Assembly (NCBI RefSeq): GCF_037038585.1
Contig: NC_092521.1
Location: forward strand, 149,014,605 to 149,078,604
DNA length: 64,000 nucleotides
Source of the DNA: Patagioenas fasciata
Lineage: Eukaryota > Chordata > Aves > Columbiformes > Columbidae
Direction of reading: 5' to 3'
Part shown: positions 15,119-27,704 of the stretch, in pieces
How the letters are laid out: each line of letters opens with the position of its first letter
Position numbering within the stretch: position 1 is the stretch's first letter
Made by a program: the position numbers and the translations under genes
Notes under the pieces: model-generated
What the model was told of the DNA's origin: nothing
Database searches by the model: none
The model's input: only the letters and a program-made list of their open reading frames with translations

Positions 15119-16657
15119 GTTAAATTCATATTTGCAAATTGCACAACTGTATTTTCCAGCATTAACTGGAATCAGAAGCAAAATTACTGGAATACAGGAA
15201 ATTAGCTGAAACAAAAAAAACCACTGCTGACCTCAGGCTCTGTCCAGAATCAAATGTTACGATCTTAAAAACATCTGGAAAGGAATCAACACTGGTTTCA
15301 ATGTTCTTGAAGGTTGTTTTTTCTCTTTGTACATAATCCTGAACACTCTAAAGAAGTACGGTAATATTTCAGTTGTCTTTTCTGTTCTGTCACTCTTTGC
15401 TGCTTTATTAAAAGTCAGACGCATTGGTGTGCAGAGAGAAAGAATGAAAAGTGAATAATGTTCAGATACAGCCCCAGAAGAAATCACAATACCAGACTCA
15501 CTTAGTGGGGAATTGGGAAAGGGATTTGCTATGCTCTTCTCATCTGTACTAAATAGCTAATTATGACAAAGCATGACCCAAGGCTTATGCCCTGTAGCTT
15601 GAGAGATTGGAGTTACTCCAGTCTAAAAAGGTAGGATTCAATTTTTTGTGTCTATGTTCACCTGGTAAATTGGCTGGTTTGCTCCAGACATTAGTTGGAG
15701 TATAAATCAACAAGCAGGTAGTGCAGACAATCAGCGGTGTTGAGGCAAGTGCAAGCTGGAATCCTAATTTAACACAACAGTGTAGACGGCAAGAAAATTT
15801 GGTCTGGAGTGGAGTTTCTTAACATCAAGATCAACCCTGTGACTAACCATGTGTATTCCTACAACAAATCTATACATACAGTGGCACTATGAATTTTTTT
15901 ATCAGTGAAGCATTAAACATGCTGCCACAATTTGTTAAGCTAGAAATTCTGCATTATCCTCTTAAGTTTTTTGTTTGTGTTGAAAAGAAAACGCTATTAC
16001 CCTTTTCTCATACTTACCTATTCAAACAGCCAGAGGAAATTTAAACAATGTTCTACTTCAGTTTCTTACTTTATGGCATTGGCTTGAACTCCCAGATATA
16101 AAAATGAAACATGACTGACATGATAGGCAAAAATTGCCAGTGAATAAATTTTTTTCTTGTTAGAGCAGGGATCAGTTTAACCTCCATAAAGCCATGAAAT
16201 ACAGAAATACACAGAAATTTTGTAGTAACTTACGCTTCCTAGGTGAAGCAACATCTGTTGTTGATAGTAAACTATCACGTCCAGGTGAGCACTGCGAGGC
16301 CATGCTATAATGGCTGGTGAGGAAGGACTGAGATGAGGCTATGAGTAAATCAAAAGCACAGTTAAGACTGCGAATCTCTTCACTTGTTCCCTCTAAATTA
16401 TCAGCTTCAGACTACTATCAGCATCAGGTATCCCACAGCAGACTTCTAAAGCAATTACCTTACACATAGTTCTAATGAATGCTTGCAATATTTGAGGGGA
16501 AATCTCAGATCCAAGACTTCCAAAGTAAACTCTACTTTTTGGACCAACTCACTGCTCAAGGTTGGTTTCCCAAATTCAAGTCAATTTTAAAACATTTACT
16601 TTTCAGTACTAGCAAACAATATTTTTGATAACTCAGACCCTGGTTTAATACACTGAT

Positions 16658-16713
16658 AGACTAAAATGGAGACATTTGTAATGTCAGACTAAAATGGAAA
16701 CATTTGTAATGTC
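16658..16713 (+). repeat. 28-bp tandem duplication
   Basis: Two directly abutting 28-bp copies, 16658-16685 and 16686-16713, begin AGACTAAAATGGA and differ at one position. The near-identity suggests a recent event. Confidence 0.93.
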
Positions 16714-19164
16714 TGTTATTACGAAAATAATATGCCTAAATACAGAAAAGAAAAAAAAAAAAAAGGCTTGTTTGCTTGCTTACCATCAGCCTTATCACCA
16801 CCATGTCAGACCTCTGCTGTGTCAGGTTATACCTCTTGTGTGGAAGGCCAAAAGATTGCTCACATGAAAATTTTAGTACAATACACTCATCCACAAGCCT
16901 TTCAAGACACACCATTTTCTACAGTGGTTGTTAGAGAAATGCTGTCTCAGAGAATAACAGATTTGGGATGTGTCAAAGAGAGGAATATTTGCAGGCAGGA
17001 CTCTAGTTCCATGCCAGTGATTTCTATGATGCTACAAAGACAAAAATCCTCTCATGGCTGTCAAGGATGAACTATTTATACAAATAATTATTTATCTATC
17101 CTTTTTACTTACTTTCTGGTATAATTTTGATAGTGTCATATGAGAAAGTATTTCTTTCTACTTCCCAGTCCCCTCTTGCTGGTCTGCAAATTTTCTCTCC
17201 TTCTTAGAGCTGTGGCCATAAAGCATGCCAGTGTGGGGTTTGCAGAGTTCATTTGTGAGAAATGTCTCTGCAAAGCCATCAGCTCCTCCTATTCTTGTGT
17301 CAGGGAGGATTTGTCCTGCCCTGGCAACTGTGCACTAAACAGACAGGTAGATACCCTCAAATTGACAACAACCTACAAAACTTACTCCACTAAAGTAGCA
17401 AGAATTGATATTTTTCATCACATTTCCTACTTTCAGATATCTCGTAAATATTCATATTTACTTTTCCAGATGTTGAATTGATCACACTGTCCATTTCCTT
17501 CAGCTGGGTGCATCGAATGGTTTGGTTCATATCTCTGTTACAAAGGATCTCATATACAGCAATGTGGTGAGCAAATCTATAATTTTATTTTATTTCTAAC
17601 TCACATTATTTTAAAAACGTTTCTTCCTTGGTTCAGAAAACTTTTCAGGGTCACTCAACACAACATTTTTAACCTTATGTAAATATTATCACATTTTAGA
17701 ACAAATTAATATAGTGTCTTAAATGCTTCTTAGACACATCTGTTTGTAATGTGACAGATCTGAACGTATGTTTAGCATAATTATTAAATGTAACTAATGT
17801 TTTTCATGGCTTAATATTCAAGCAAGCTTCACAAAAACAGAATTTAAAAAATCAACCATGTTCAATAATAGCACAGATCAGTCTTGGAGACTGAGAAAAA
17901 GTGTTGTAGAAAATGTAAGGTGCTATTAATAATGATGACAAAAGATCCCTTGCACTCTACCTCACTTGTTTGCCTGCTCAAACTGCTGGTCAGTCTTTGG
18001 AAGATATAATTCCTACCACTTTGAGGTAAAAACCAAAAGGATGATACATAAGGATTCCATCTTAAAATACTGGTTTGTTTTGGTTTGTTTTGTTTAGTTT
18101 TGTTTTGTTTTGTTTTTTGTTTTGTTTTCCTAGGGCTAATAATTATCAAATGTTGTCTGCTCAGCACTTTTTAAAATTGGAGACGACATACTGATGCCTT
18201 TAGGTTTCCTTTTGTGACTAGCTCTTAATGAAAAACGAAAACTCAGCTATTTCACAAAGCAAAGTGGTTTTATAGGTTCAGAAATTTCCCAGGAGTAAAG
18301 CAATGACTGGTTAACTTACAAGATTCCTGATGGGACTGGCTGCAGTTCATATACAGAGGGAATGTCATATACCATGAGTCATAATAACATTCACTCTAGA
18401 TCAAGTGAAGTAGCCAGGTAAGAAAGAAGAAATGTCAGGCCCTTAGAGGCAGCAGGGTGTTTCTCCTTTGGTGTTTGCAGTAACAGTGTTTCCTCACATA
18501 ATTTCTCCTTTTGCAACAGTGACATCCTATAAAGATAGAGGTGACATCCATGAAAACAAAAACCATTGCAGTTATATGTTTCATATATACTATGTTTCCC
18601 CACTACATATATATGAATTATGGATACTTTGTATAATCACACTGGGATAGCACTGAAGTAGCTATATACAATTAATTTTTAAGTTGTTGCGTAATTGGAC
18701 TTGTAAAGCATTAACTTTCATTACAACTATAGATACCTGGTTCACAAGTATCTTTACTGTCCCCCAGATCAAAATTTGAATATTTGCCTTCATCCCTCTG
18801 TGTCAACATATATATCTCATTTTTCCTTTTTCAAAAACATTTTCAGTACTGCCAAGACTGTTCCCTTTCTGAAAGTTTCTACATTGATGCAAATCATCAC
18901 ATTTCTTCATTATCTGTCATTTTCATCCTGCTACAGAAAACACGGACTGCAACACGCCCCATCCCACCCCCCCAAAAAAAAATATTCTGCCCTGAACTAA
19001 CTCCTTAGTCAAGGCATGTGTACTTGGGTTTTAAAAATACATCTACTCTACTGTTTTCTTAGTTGTTTTGCTAAATCACAATCCAATACATCAACCCTAA
19101 TTCATACCTGACATTTGGGAAATAACTTTGCTGGAATTTTCTGTATGTCAGACCACTGAATTTT
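16714..19164. other. Intergenic AT-rich DNA, no gene recognised
   Basis: Two adjacent plus-strand frames (16732-17070 and 17140-17481, about 112 residues each) have no motif, and the first begins in an A-tract. Apart from the (TTTTG)n repeat I see nothing assignable. Confidence 0.55.
18072..18128. repeat. (TTTTG)n imperfect microsatellite
   Basis: Pentanucleotide TTTTG units with a few single-base variants over about 57 bp. It looks like decay of one simple array. Confidence 0.9.
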
Positions 19165-19510
19165 TATTTTTCCTAGGGCCCTCCTTTGAAAGTGTCTGCA
19201 AAAGCATTCTGCTAACCTATCTGACACTGTTAGCTGATAAGCAATAGATGGTGTGTGCTTTATTGAATTTTTCCTTAGGAATATTTGAAACTCTTCAGTA
19301 ACAGACTGAGGACCTTTATCTCACGTAATCTCTTCAGGGAACCCATAAGCAGCAAAAGGTTGTGTCTCAGCCCGCCTTAGCAATTGAAGTGGATTGGGCT
19401 TGGCCACTCCAAACTCAATTAGGCAGTCGCCTACACTTTCAGGATACAATTCAGTTACAGGTGAGAAGGAACAGGTTCTAACCTGTTTGGTGGCTCCTAA
19501 ATAGTTCATT
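19165..19510 (-). pseudogene. Decayed integrase-core-like relic, Ty3/gypsy-type
   Basis: Read on the minus strand, one frame gives AAYGFPEEIT, a stop, then DKGPQSVTEEFQIFLRKN and SIKHTPSIAYQ, followed by a weak RLAE. This order resembles the integrase core around the second catalytic Asp (the D.GPQ block) and the region leading to the catalytic Glu in Ty3/gypsy-like elements. The frame has a TGA just before the Asp block, and the residues after SIKHTPS are poorly conserved, so it cannot be functional. No LTRs, reverse transcriptase or RNase H were recognised nearby. A chance match is possible, but the ordered run of motifs argues for a real relic. Confidence 0.5.
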
Positions 19511-22500
19511 CAAGTATGGTCAAGATATCTGTAGATACAGCCAGTTCACTGTGGTTAGTATTCTGCTGAAAAATAATTCTAGGATCCTTTTTTTGTTTCC
19601 AAAGTGTAGTTTTCCCTCTAATTCAACCAGCATCTTAACATGCCACTTAATATGATTATAAGAAGAAAGTATGTTGTGCTGTTTTAAGAAACAGTCTTTA
19701 AATATAAGGTACAAGCTGTTCACCGGTCACGTCTGTCTCAGATGGAGAACGGTTCACCTAAAGTGAAATAAGTGGTCTAATCTCCATGTTAAGAGTAAGT
19801 AGCATTTTTTTCTCTTCATTACTATATTCAACAGACCCTCTTGTTATAGTTTTTGGAAGGAAGCTTATAAACTTAGTTGGATGGAGCATATAAACACAAA
19901 GTACCTAAATACTGGAAACATTTACCTTCCACAGTTTATCAATGATTATGTCTTCTTTGCTTATGGGTAAGTAAGTACATATTGAAAGTTAAAGGAAACT
20001 TTTTTTTCAGCGTGAAGGGTGAGCTTTTTTCAAATCAAATAGTGCAGCTTGTTCTTTGGTTGACCAGCTCACTCCTCTCAGACACTCTTGTATCATTAAG
20101 CAAAACATTTTCTCACTTTTTCCACAGAAACCAGTTCAACAGGGAAAGGAGCTCTTGGGATTTGTTAAAGATGGCCAGAAAGTCTCATTTTCTCTCAGCA
20201 CACTCTTTAAATAAAATCAGGCTTTCAGCTGTAAGGTTTTTGCTAAATCTTCATGGTAAAATTCAACTAGTGTCTGTAGAAAATCTAAATCTCTTCATAA
20301 CATAAATGCCACTTTTCCTGCTAGAATTCAGACAAATATTTTCCCTTACTAGTGTCTCTGAAAACACATGTATAAAAATATTACTGAACATCTTGAACTT
20401 GTGTTCCATATTCTTACCACTCTCATTAAATTGAAAACCTCCCAAGGTTTTATGTGTCCTTTCCACTATTGCTAATTTTATTCTTTTTTTAATGACAAAT
20501 AGTCTTTCACCACTTCTTCACTTTCAGCCATTTGTTTTTGCATGTCCTTGTCACCAAGTTTCTTCTTTCTAGCATACCAAAAAAGGCTCAAACTTTTTCA
20601 AGTTACTTACACATTAGTTGCTACCAAAAACCGCCACAACTGTCTGTGGCTAACTTCACTCTCATAGATTAAATTATAATGAGGAAGAGCTAAGGACAGT
20701 AAAAAATTCCAGTAAACTTCAGAATTACTTTTTCATTTCTCTATTTGCCGTCCATCTCCTGTATTTACTGAGAAAACAGCTGCCCACCTCTACTCTGCCA
20801 GGGTAGCACATGGTTTGGAGATCTACACCTTGATCCATGAATCAGCATTAATGGTGGCTGCAGGAAATTACACTCCCAGATGTTCCAGGAGCTTGGTGGA
20901 GGTGAACTGTCCAGACTTCTGGTTTTCTAATGGTGTGAAGCAGTTGGAATGTATTATGTCTATAGCCATTTTAGGGTATTAGGCACTCTGGACATAGTTC
21001 TTGCCTAAGTCCACACCAATCCAAAATAAATTGATTTTAACTGCATAATCAATTAACTAGGATCCACCAAATAATATATATAGAACTCCTTCAAGTAACG
21101 TCAATGGGATAGACAGTTAAATCCAGACCATCTGTCATAGCATCCTTGTGCATGCACTCCTTAATGCACTTTGGGAGGCCTCTTCTACCTGGAATACTAG
21201 CACTCAAGTTCAGTGGGACCAGGGCTTAAAATAGCACTGGTTCTTCTCAGTGCAAATGATCCCACTTCTCTGGATTATTTTTTCACTCCCCCACAGGAAG
21301 CTGTTTCCACCCACATCATACATTCTTCTCCAGCTTCCAGAACGAGGCTTGAATATACACCATCCCCATAGGTTCCCTGGTGTCCTTTGGACCACATGCC
21401 ACCTCTGTGGCACAGAGTCCAGATGATCTCCTGTATAAGAAACACTAGTCTGTACACCCCAGGTCTCCCTGTGCCACCTGGTCAAACTCTGCCTACCATG
21501 TATCTGTTGTGTTGTCCTCCCTGGTAATGTAGGGAGAGGACAGAAGGAGAACAGAACAAAATCAAACACTGTACTCTGGGTAGCTGGCCCAGTCCCGCAT
21601 ATTTGTTTGTGCAGGTGGTCAAAGCTCTGGGCTGGGATGAGGCAGTGCCTCCAAACCATCTGTAATGAAAATGAGAATTAGAGTCATAATCCTGTTAATG
21701 TTTGTTCTAAATAAAGGAAGGAAAGAGGGCACAGAATAAAACAAATATGAGCTTGGATTGAAAACAAATGTGATTTTTATTCCCTTTCCTCATTGTGCTC
21801 ATCCATTTTATTTTGCTGAAAAATATGTGTTCTGAAGCTAGATATGAAGCATGTTGTAAACAGAGATGAATATAAATGCTGTAATTTTCATAGGAAAGAT
21901 AACAAGAGTATTGTACAAGCATCATGCCGAAATATACATCTGCCTTTTTGCCAGGAATCCCAAAGATTCTGATGATTAAACCATTTATACTTAGCAGGTA
22001 GGCAAATACTTTTTTCCCCTAGTTAGAGAAATTCACATAAAAGTTCCCTCCTGATTGTTTGAGATGTTGTTAAGCTGGAAATGGTGTTCCACAGAAGACT
22101 GAGTATTCAAAGAAATCAACTCTCCCCACCTGCCATTTGATCAGAAGAAGCAAAGCTGAGAGCAATATTGACAGCAACAGACAGACACGCTCAGCTGAGC
22201 ATAACTGCCTAATTAAGATCTTAACACCAGGTCTGTCACTCCAAATAGAAGCAAGAAGTGAATACGTTCCATATTTTGTAGCACACGTGATGCTAAATAC
22301 ACACTCATTACTGAGATTTGGTGACTAAGAAGGCAACCATGCATATCATATACATCTCAATACCTGTTGCTGGTTACCGCCAACCAAACTTTTCCTTCAC
22401 TCACTCTTACAGCCTAAGGGTAAAGCAATGTGTAGCATGACTGCAAGTTCACTACTAGCATGGGTTATTAATAAAGTGTGTCTATAATGTGCCCTCTGCT

Positions 22501-25165
22501 TATATCTTTCCCACTATTTAGCATTCACAAGAATGATCCTTGCCCAATGGTAGTACACGCTTTGGCGTGTACATAGAACTCTGCTCTATTTCTCTGTATG
22601 TCATGGACACTAGACCAAAACTTCCTCTTTAGTAACAGAACTACAGTTTTTGACACCACAAAACCCCGCTCTTGCAGCAGTCATTCTTCTCCAATCACTG
22701 TAAAAAGACCTCTATTTGATATAGCATGTAGGGAAAAATTACTCAGCAGAGGTGACAGGATTCTGGCTGAGCAGTGTGAAGACTGTCTGGAGCTTATTAA
22801 CTGTGCATTGCACACGTGTCCGTGCTCATGCTTGTAGCTGTGTTACAACAACAGCTGCCAGGACACTGTATTATTGTAAGTAAATACAATTTTCAGATGT
22901 GTTCCTAAAGTCTGAACTTTACAGAAACTTACACCTTTCCTGTTTCTTCATAATAAAGTTCAGCTGTTTTTTATAATACACAGTAAATCATTGTTTTTGT
23001 GACTTCTCCAAGATGGATTTGAGTCAATGACAAAATTCTCCCTGAAGTCTGCTCACTAATCTGAGCACACTTGCAGGCAATCCCCAGTGTTTGTGATATT
23101 CTGAGGTGCCTACGGGTGCCAAATTAGAGAGCTGGTTACCTCCTTCATTTCTGTCTTCTTTATAAAATCCCAGGCAGAATCCCATCAGCCTGAGAAATTG
23201 TATACCTGTCAAGACCACAGCAAATCTAGCTAATAAATGACACCACCTTTCCTAGCAGCTCTTTTTGCACTTTGTAGGTAATGATTAAAATTCTCTGGTT
23301 TTATTCCAACCAGAATCTCCTAGACGCCTCTAGTGCTGATTTCTTGCTGTGTGAAAGAAGTACTGAAAGCTCAATAGACTCTCAACAGCAGAAAGACTCA
23401 GTACTGTCAATACCAGTACTGCAACATTTTACCGTGGCTGGAATTAGGTGGCTTTCTTTTTATTATATTTCCTGTAAACCCAATATAACCAGTCACATAA
23501 ACATTTTCTCTGTTTCCAATTTTAAAAATTAACTGTTATAGGCTATCCTAACTACTATGCTTTGTTTGAAGCAATTACCCTTTAATTTTAAAAACAGACT
23601 TATTGCTAAATTTACAGCTTAGACCACTAATGAAATGAAAAGATTTTGTGTAATGGAAATCCACCAGGTAATGGAAATAACCAGGTAATGTCTATTCATA
23701 ATTATATTACTGATCCCAAAGGGGAAAGCTGTGGCACTTACATAAGATGTAATTTTAGTGGTTTTGTTGAAACTAGTAAGGGAACAACTGCGGTTTAAAA
23801 ATATAATGGCCTAATGAACTATACGCTGATAATGAATGGAAATGTCATTAACATTGACAGGAAATGTGTCTCTTTTTTAAGAAAATAGGTTTTCATGTTG
23901 ACATGATGCTTCAATTTGGTAAAATCAGGGTATTTTTTAACTAACTTGGAAGAAAAATAATTATGATAGTTAGAAATGTTATTTCCTTACACAAACTATA
24001 TTAACTGAAAAAAATGTGTGCATATGTGTGAACACAAGGTTAAGTACAGATGATGCTGTAGTTTAATGTACACTGTAGTGTTTCACAAATAGAGGTAAGC
24101 CAATGAGATATTGCTTACCAAATTTATTGTCAGGTCAGGAATATTACAGGTATTTAATGAACCATATTGACGACTATAATTAAGCTGATTTGAAATGAAA
24201 ACTCTATTAAAAGCAACCTTCAGAGCTTTTCTATAAGATGATGCCACAGAGTCTGTCATTCATTTAATGTCCAGCATTCCAAGAGTGCTGAAAAAGTTTG
24301 ACTTTTTTGAGTTTTCTATCAACAATAAAGATGATCTCATTTCTTCCTTTTCTCAATATTGAAAATGCAACTTTAATACAATGAATTTTTTGTAGGACAA
24401 ACCTAACAAAACCAACCTTTGTAAAAAATTGGGGATTTAACAAAAAAATTCCAGCGCTAAACTCTACTAGATTTTTTTTCCCTGGAGGAAAGGGAAGTTG
24501 TTGATTTTTTCAAGGTTACAGGCTTTCTTAAATTCTATAAATAATTTTACCACTTAATATGGGAATGTCTTTTTTGTCATACAGATTGTATCAAGAAAAT
24601 GGGCTGGAACTTGGAACATAGGCTATACCTATGTTAGCAAATTAGACATAACCAGAATTTTTTCTCAAGCACCAAGGTCAGCCAAAACAGAATGGCTTTG
24701 GAGACACAGATAAAGTCTGTATCTTACAAAACAGCGTCCTCATTCAAATCACCTTTTGGAAATCACTACAATCATATATGAGACCACGCTAACAGCTTAC
24801 TAGTACACACAACAGATTCCTGGTGTGCAAGAGCATTATCTACTACTGTTTAATTTATTAATACATAGCATTATGTTCTGGAATCAACAGATCTGTAAAG
24901 TTTCTTATTATATGTCATTTTCTGGGAATTTTTTCTTGTTCCTTGTGACATGAATAGAGCCAGACTATTCTAAACAAGCTGCTGAGATACATCTCCTTAA
25001 ATGAAAGAGAAAGACAAAAGCATAATGTTGATGCAAGAATTTAAATGGGCAGAAGATGTTTATTATCCTTATGCCAGTGATGTTACTTCTGGCCTTCTTA
25101 TGTTCTAAGGCTAAGAATTTGAGAGAAGAAGTTATTTGGAAGTGACGGATTACTCCTTTATTGTT
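19511..25165. other. Intergenic DNA, no gene recognised
   Basis: The longest frame is 149 codons on the minus strand at 21210-21659, Trp/Cys-rich and without a recognisable domain; I regard it as chance in a slightly GC-richer stretch. No sign of the remainder of a gypsy element was found to the right of the integrase-like relic. Confidence 0.5.
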
Positions 25166-25530
25166 AGTTTTATTACATTGTCATGCCCTGGCAGCCAGGA
25201 GGGCAAATCGCACCCTGGAGACCATCAAACACTACATAATCACCCCGTCAAAAGAGGTGATTATCCCTCTGTATTCCACTTTGGTATGGCCTCCCCTTGA
25301 ATACTGTGTGCAATTCTGGGCTCCACAATTTAAGAAGGATGGGAGGGTCCCTGAATGCACTCAGAGGAGGGCAACAAAGCTGGTGCCAGGGTTGGAAGGA
25401 GCTGAGAACTCTGGTTTTGTCTAGTTTGGAGGAGGCTGAGGGTTGACCTTGTTACTCTCTACAGCTTTCTGAGGAGGGGAAGAGAGAAGGAAGGTGCCAC
25501 GCTCTTCTCCCTGGTATCCAGTGATAGGAC
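25166..25530 (+). repeat. CR1 LINE fragment, 5' part of a copy split by an LTR
   Basis: Plus-strand frames show the C-terminal CR1 reverse transcriptase signature: ALAARRANRTLE, then PLEYCVQFWAPQFKKD and RRATKLVPGLEG. It runs to 25530 and resumes at 25858 in the same orientation, so the two halves are one insertion later interrupted. The 5' end is truncated within ORF2. Frameshifts and stops make it non-coding. Confidence 0.9.
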
Positions 25531-25857
25531 TGTCGTGGTTGAGATGGACAAATGACATGGACCAAGTTCTTCCAGGATGAAAGTAGTAGATGCCATTTAT
25601 TGCCACAAGTGCATTTTTATACAGTTTTACCAATTCATGTGTCTCTTCACTATTGGTTGCAAGTTACAGCAGTAACATCTCATTGGCTAATTTTGCTATC
25701 ATCAGTGTTACTCTTCTACTCCCTTCTCTCTCATGGGTACATCCTTAACGTCTCCGGATATTCCTTTACTCACAGGTAGGCCTTCATATCTTCAAGGCTA
25801 ATTTCTGTTCCCATGCCCTCCATCAGGGAATCCACGGACCCACCGTAGTCCCCCACA
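25531..25857 (-). mobile_element. Solo LTR, ERVK-like, 327 bp, inserted in CR1
   Basis: The element begins TG and ends CA and is flanked by an exact 6-bp duplication TAGGAC (25525-25530 and 25858-25863). Six-base duplications are typical of class II (ERVK-type) elements. On the minus strand a TATAAAAA box (25614-25621) is followed by AATAAA (25596-25601), which sets the orientation and implies a very short R region. No internal viral sequence remains, so it is a solo LTR left by recombination between two LTRs. It postdates the CR1 insertion it splits. Confidence 0.88.
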
Positions 25858-26118
25858 TAGGACGTGTGAATCGTTCAAAGCTGCACCAGAGGAGGTTTAG
25901 ACTGGACATTAGGAAGCATTTATTTACCAAGAGAGTGGTCAAACACTGTAACAGGCTTCCTAGAGAGGTGGTCAATGCCTCAAGTCTGTCAGTGTTTAAG
26001 AGCTGTTTGGACAATGCCCTTAACATGTTTCAACTTTTGGTCAGCCCTGAACTGGTCAGGCAGTTGGAATAGATGATGGTTGTAGGTCCCTTCCAACTGA
26101 AATAGTCCTATTCTAAGG
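25858..26118 (+). repeat. CR1 LINE fragment, 3' part of the split copy
   Basis: It continues the CR1 at 25166-25530, with the frame [16 protein letters not shown] and [17 protein letters not shown], then the untranslated tail GTAGGTCCCTTCCAACTG and a decayed octamer end near 26115. The first six bases are the LTR target duplication. Confidence 0.9.
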
Positions 26119-27414
26119 TTCAGATTTCTTAAGCTGTTCCACCTAGGCTTGTTCGTGATGTTTTGAGACGATTCTGCCAGGGCTACACTTCGAGACCAGG
26201 CAGCTCAGCAAGAGTCATTTTGAATTCAATCCTGTTGCCCAAATATAGGCACTGAAAGTTATCCAAAGGCACAGTACCTCTTCATCACAGAGATTTCAGA
26301 TCCTTAGGGGATCTCAAGGACACCTGTGTTTCAGCAGCTGAATTGAGACCTCCATACTTCAAGACAATGACAAAATATCAGGGCTTTGCATACATGCAGA
26401 TAAGTGAAAACATACTACACAGTAAAGATTTCAAGATTTTCAGTGACTCATTAAATATATCTCAACAGGTTTACATTCCAGAAAGCAGACTTAGGGTGAA
26501 GGAGGTTTGCATATCCTGGGAGTACCTAAAAATGTTTCTGAGTTATCTTACCTAGAGAAGGTCATTTCATAGGGATGCCTCCTTATTGCATTGTTTGCAT
26601 TTTTCTAAATGTCCTTTTAATAAAAATCTTGGGGAAGAGGAAGTCTGCCTGGAAGGTGCCTGCTACATGGTCTCAGGAATGACTCATAAGGCTGTATAAC
26701 CACCATAAGACACCTGCATTAAATGCACTCATTCTGGGAATGCAGTATGAGGAAACAGGTGCCATACCTCCAGTGTCATGTCACAGAGCCTTGGCCTCAT
26801 AGTATGTCTAAAACCAAAACTTTTCAATAAAAAAACAAGGAAGATCAGGACAAAGAATGTATTATGCTACTAAGGCTATGTACAATTAACTCAGGAAATA
26901 GTTAGGAATAACAAATGTTGGATCCTAAGAACAAAATACCATGCATCCTGTTTTCTATGTAGTGCCCAGGTGTCATTGCTTTACACTGTAGCAAATTCAA
27001 CAAAAATTCTACTACTATCAATCTACAATTATTATAAAATAACTAATTAATTCCACATTTTAAATTGTCTCTGGAATGAGAATCTCACATCTTTATTTAA
27101 AGAAGCTAAAGATGGAATAGCATACCTAATTATACATCTGTTATTTTTCCTTTTTCAAAGGTTTAATTCATATTTCATAGGATAATGCTGTAGCAGATAG
27201 GACTACTTGCTATTCAATAAATTAAGAATTCTGATTAGGTATTATTTATAGTGCAATGTTTCTTATATGCCATAATATTCTTTATTTCAATAATAGCTAT
27301 AGAAAGAACACAAAAGAAGGTAATGCAATACTTTCTCAGATACAAATAATAAGGACCAAGATTTTTCTCAGGTAAATCATTTGTATAGAGTCGTTCTGCA
27401 GGGTACATTTTATA
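26119..27414. other. Intergenic AT-rich DNA between retroelements
   Basis: No recognisable gene or repeat between the split CR1 and direct repeat R1. Confidence 0.55.
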
Positions 27415-27480
27415 CTAATAACCAATCTCCGGAGCTTTATCTTACCGGCATTGGTCACCTACTGAAGGACCTACTAAAGG
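27415..27480 (+). repeat. Direct repeat R1 flanking the ERVL/CR1 block
   Basis: About 65 bp including GAGCTTTATCTTACCGG match 29561-29626 at roughly 85% by eye, in the same orientation. Together they bracket the CR1-ERVL block. Too long and too diverged for a target duplication; it may be part of the ERVL internal sequence or a duplication border. Confidence 0.75.
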
Positions 27481-27481
27481 A

Positions 27482-27700
27482 ATTATGGAATCACAGAATG
27501 TCTTCAGTGTGAAGAGACCCACAAGGATCATCGTGTCCAGCTCCTGTCCCTGCACAGGACAACCCCATCATTCACACCATGTGTCTGAGAGCATTGTCCA
27601 GTCTCTTCTCGAACTGTGTCAGTCTTGGGGCTGTGGCACCTCCCTGGGGAGACTGTTCCAGTGCTCCACTGCCCTCTGGGTGAAAAATCTTTGTATCCTC
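27482..27700 (-). repeat. CR1 LINE 3' end, minus strand, abutting the ERVL relic
   Basis: The plus strand reads GAATCACAGAATGTCTTCAG, then AGAGACCCACAAGGATCATC, the reverse of a CR1 tail. The same start is seen at 30131, so both copies belong to one subfamily. The truncated 5' end meets ERVL pol sequence at about 27700. Confidence 0.88.
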
Positions 27701-27704
27701 GACT

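Noticed and set aside
21210..21659. 149-codon minus-strand open frame
   Set aside because: No recognisable domain, no supporting splice or polyadenylation context; consistent with chance.
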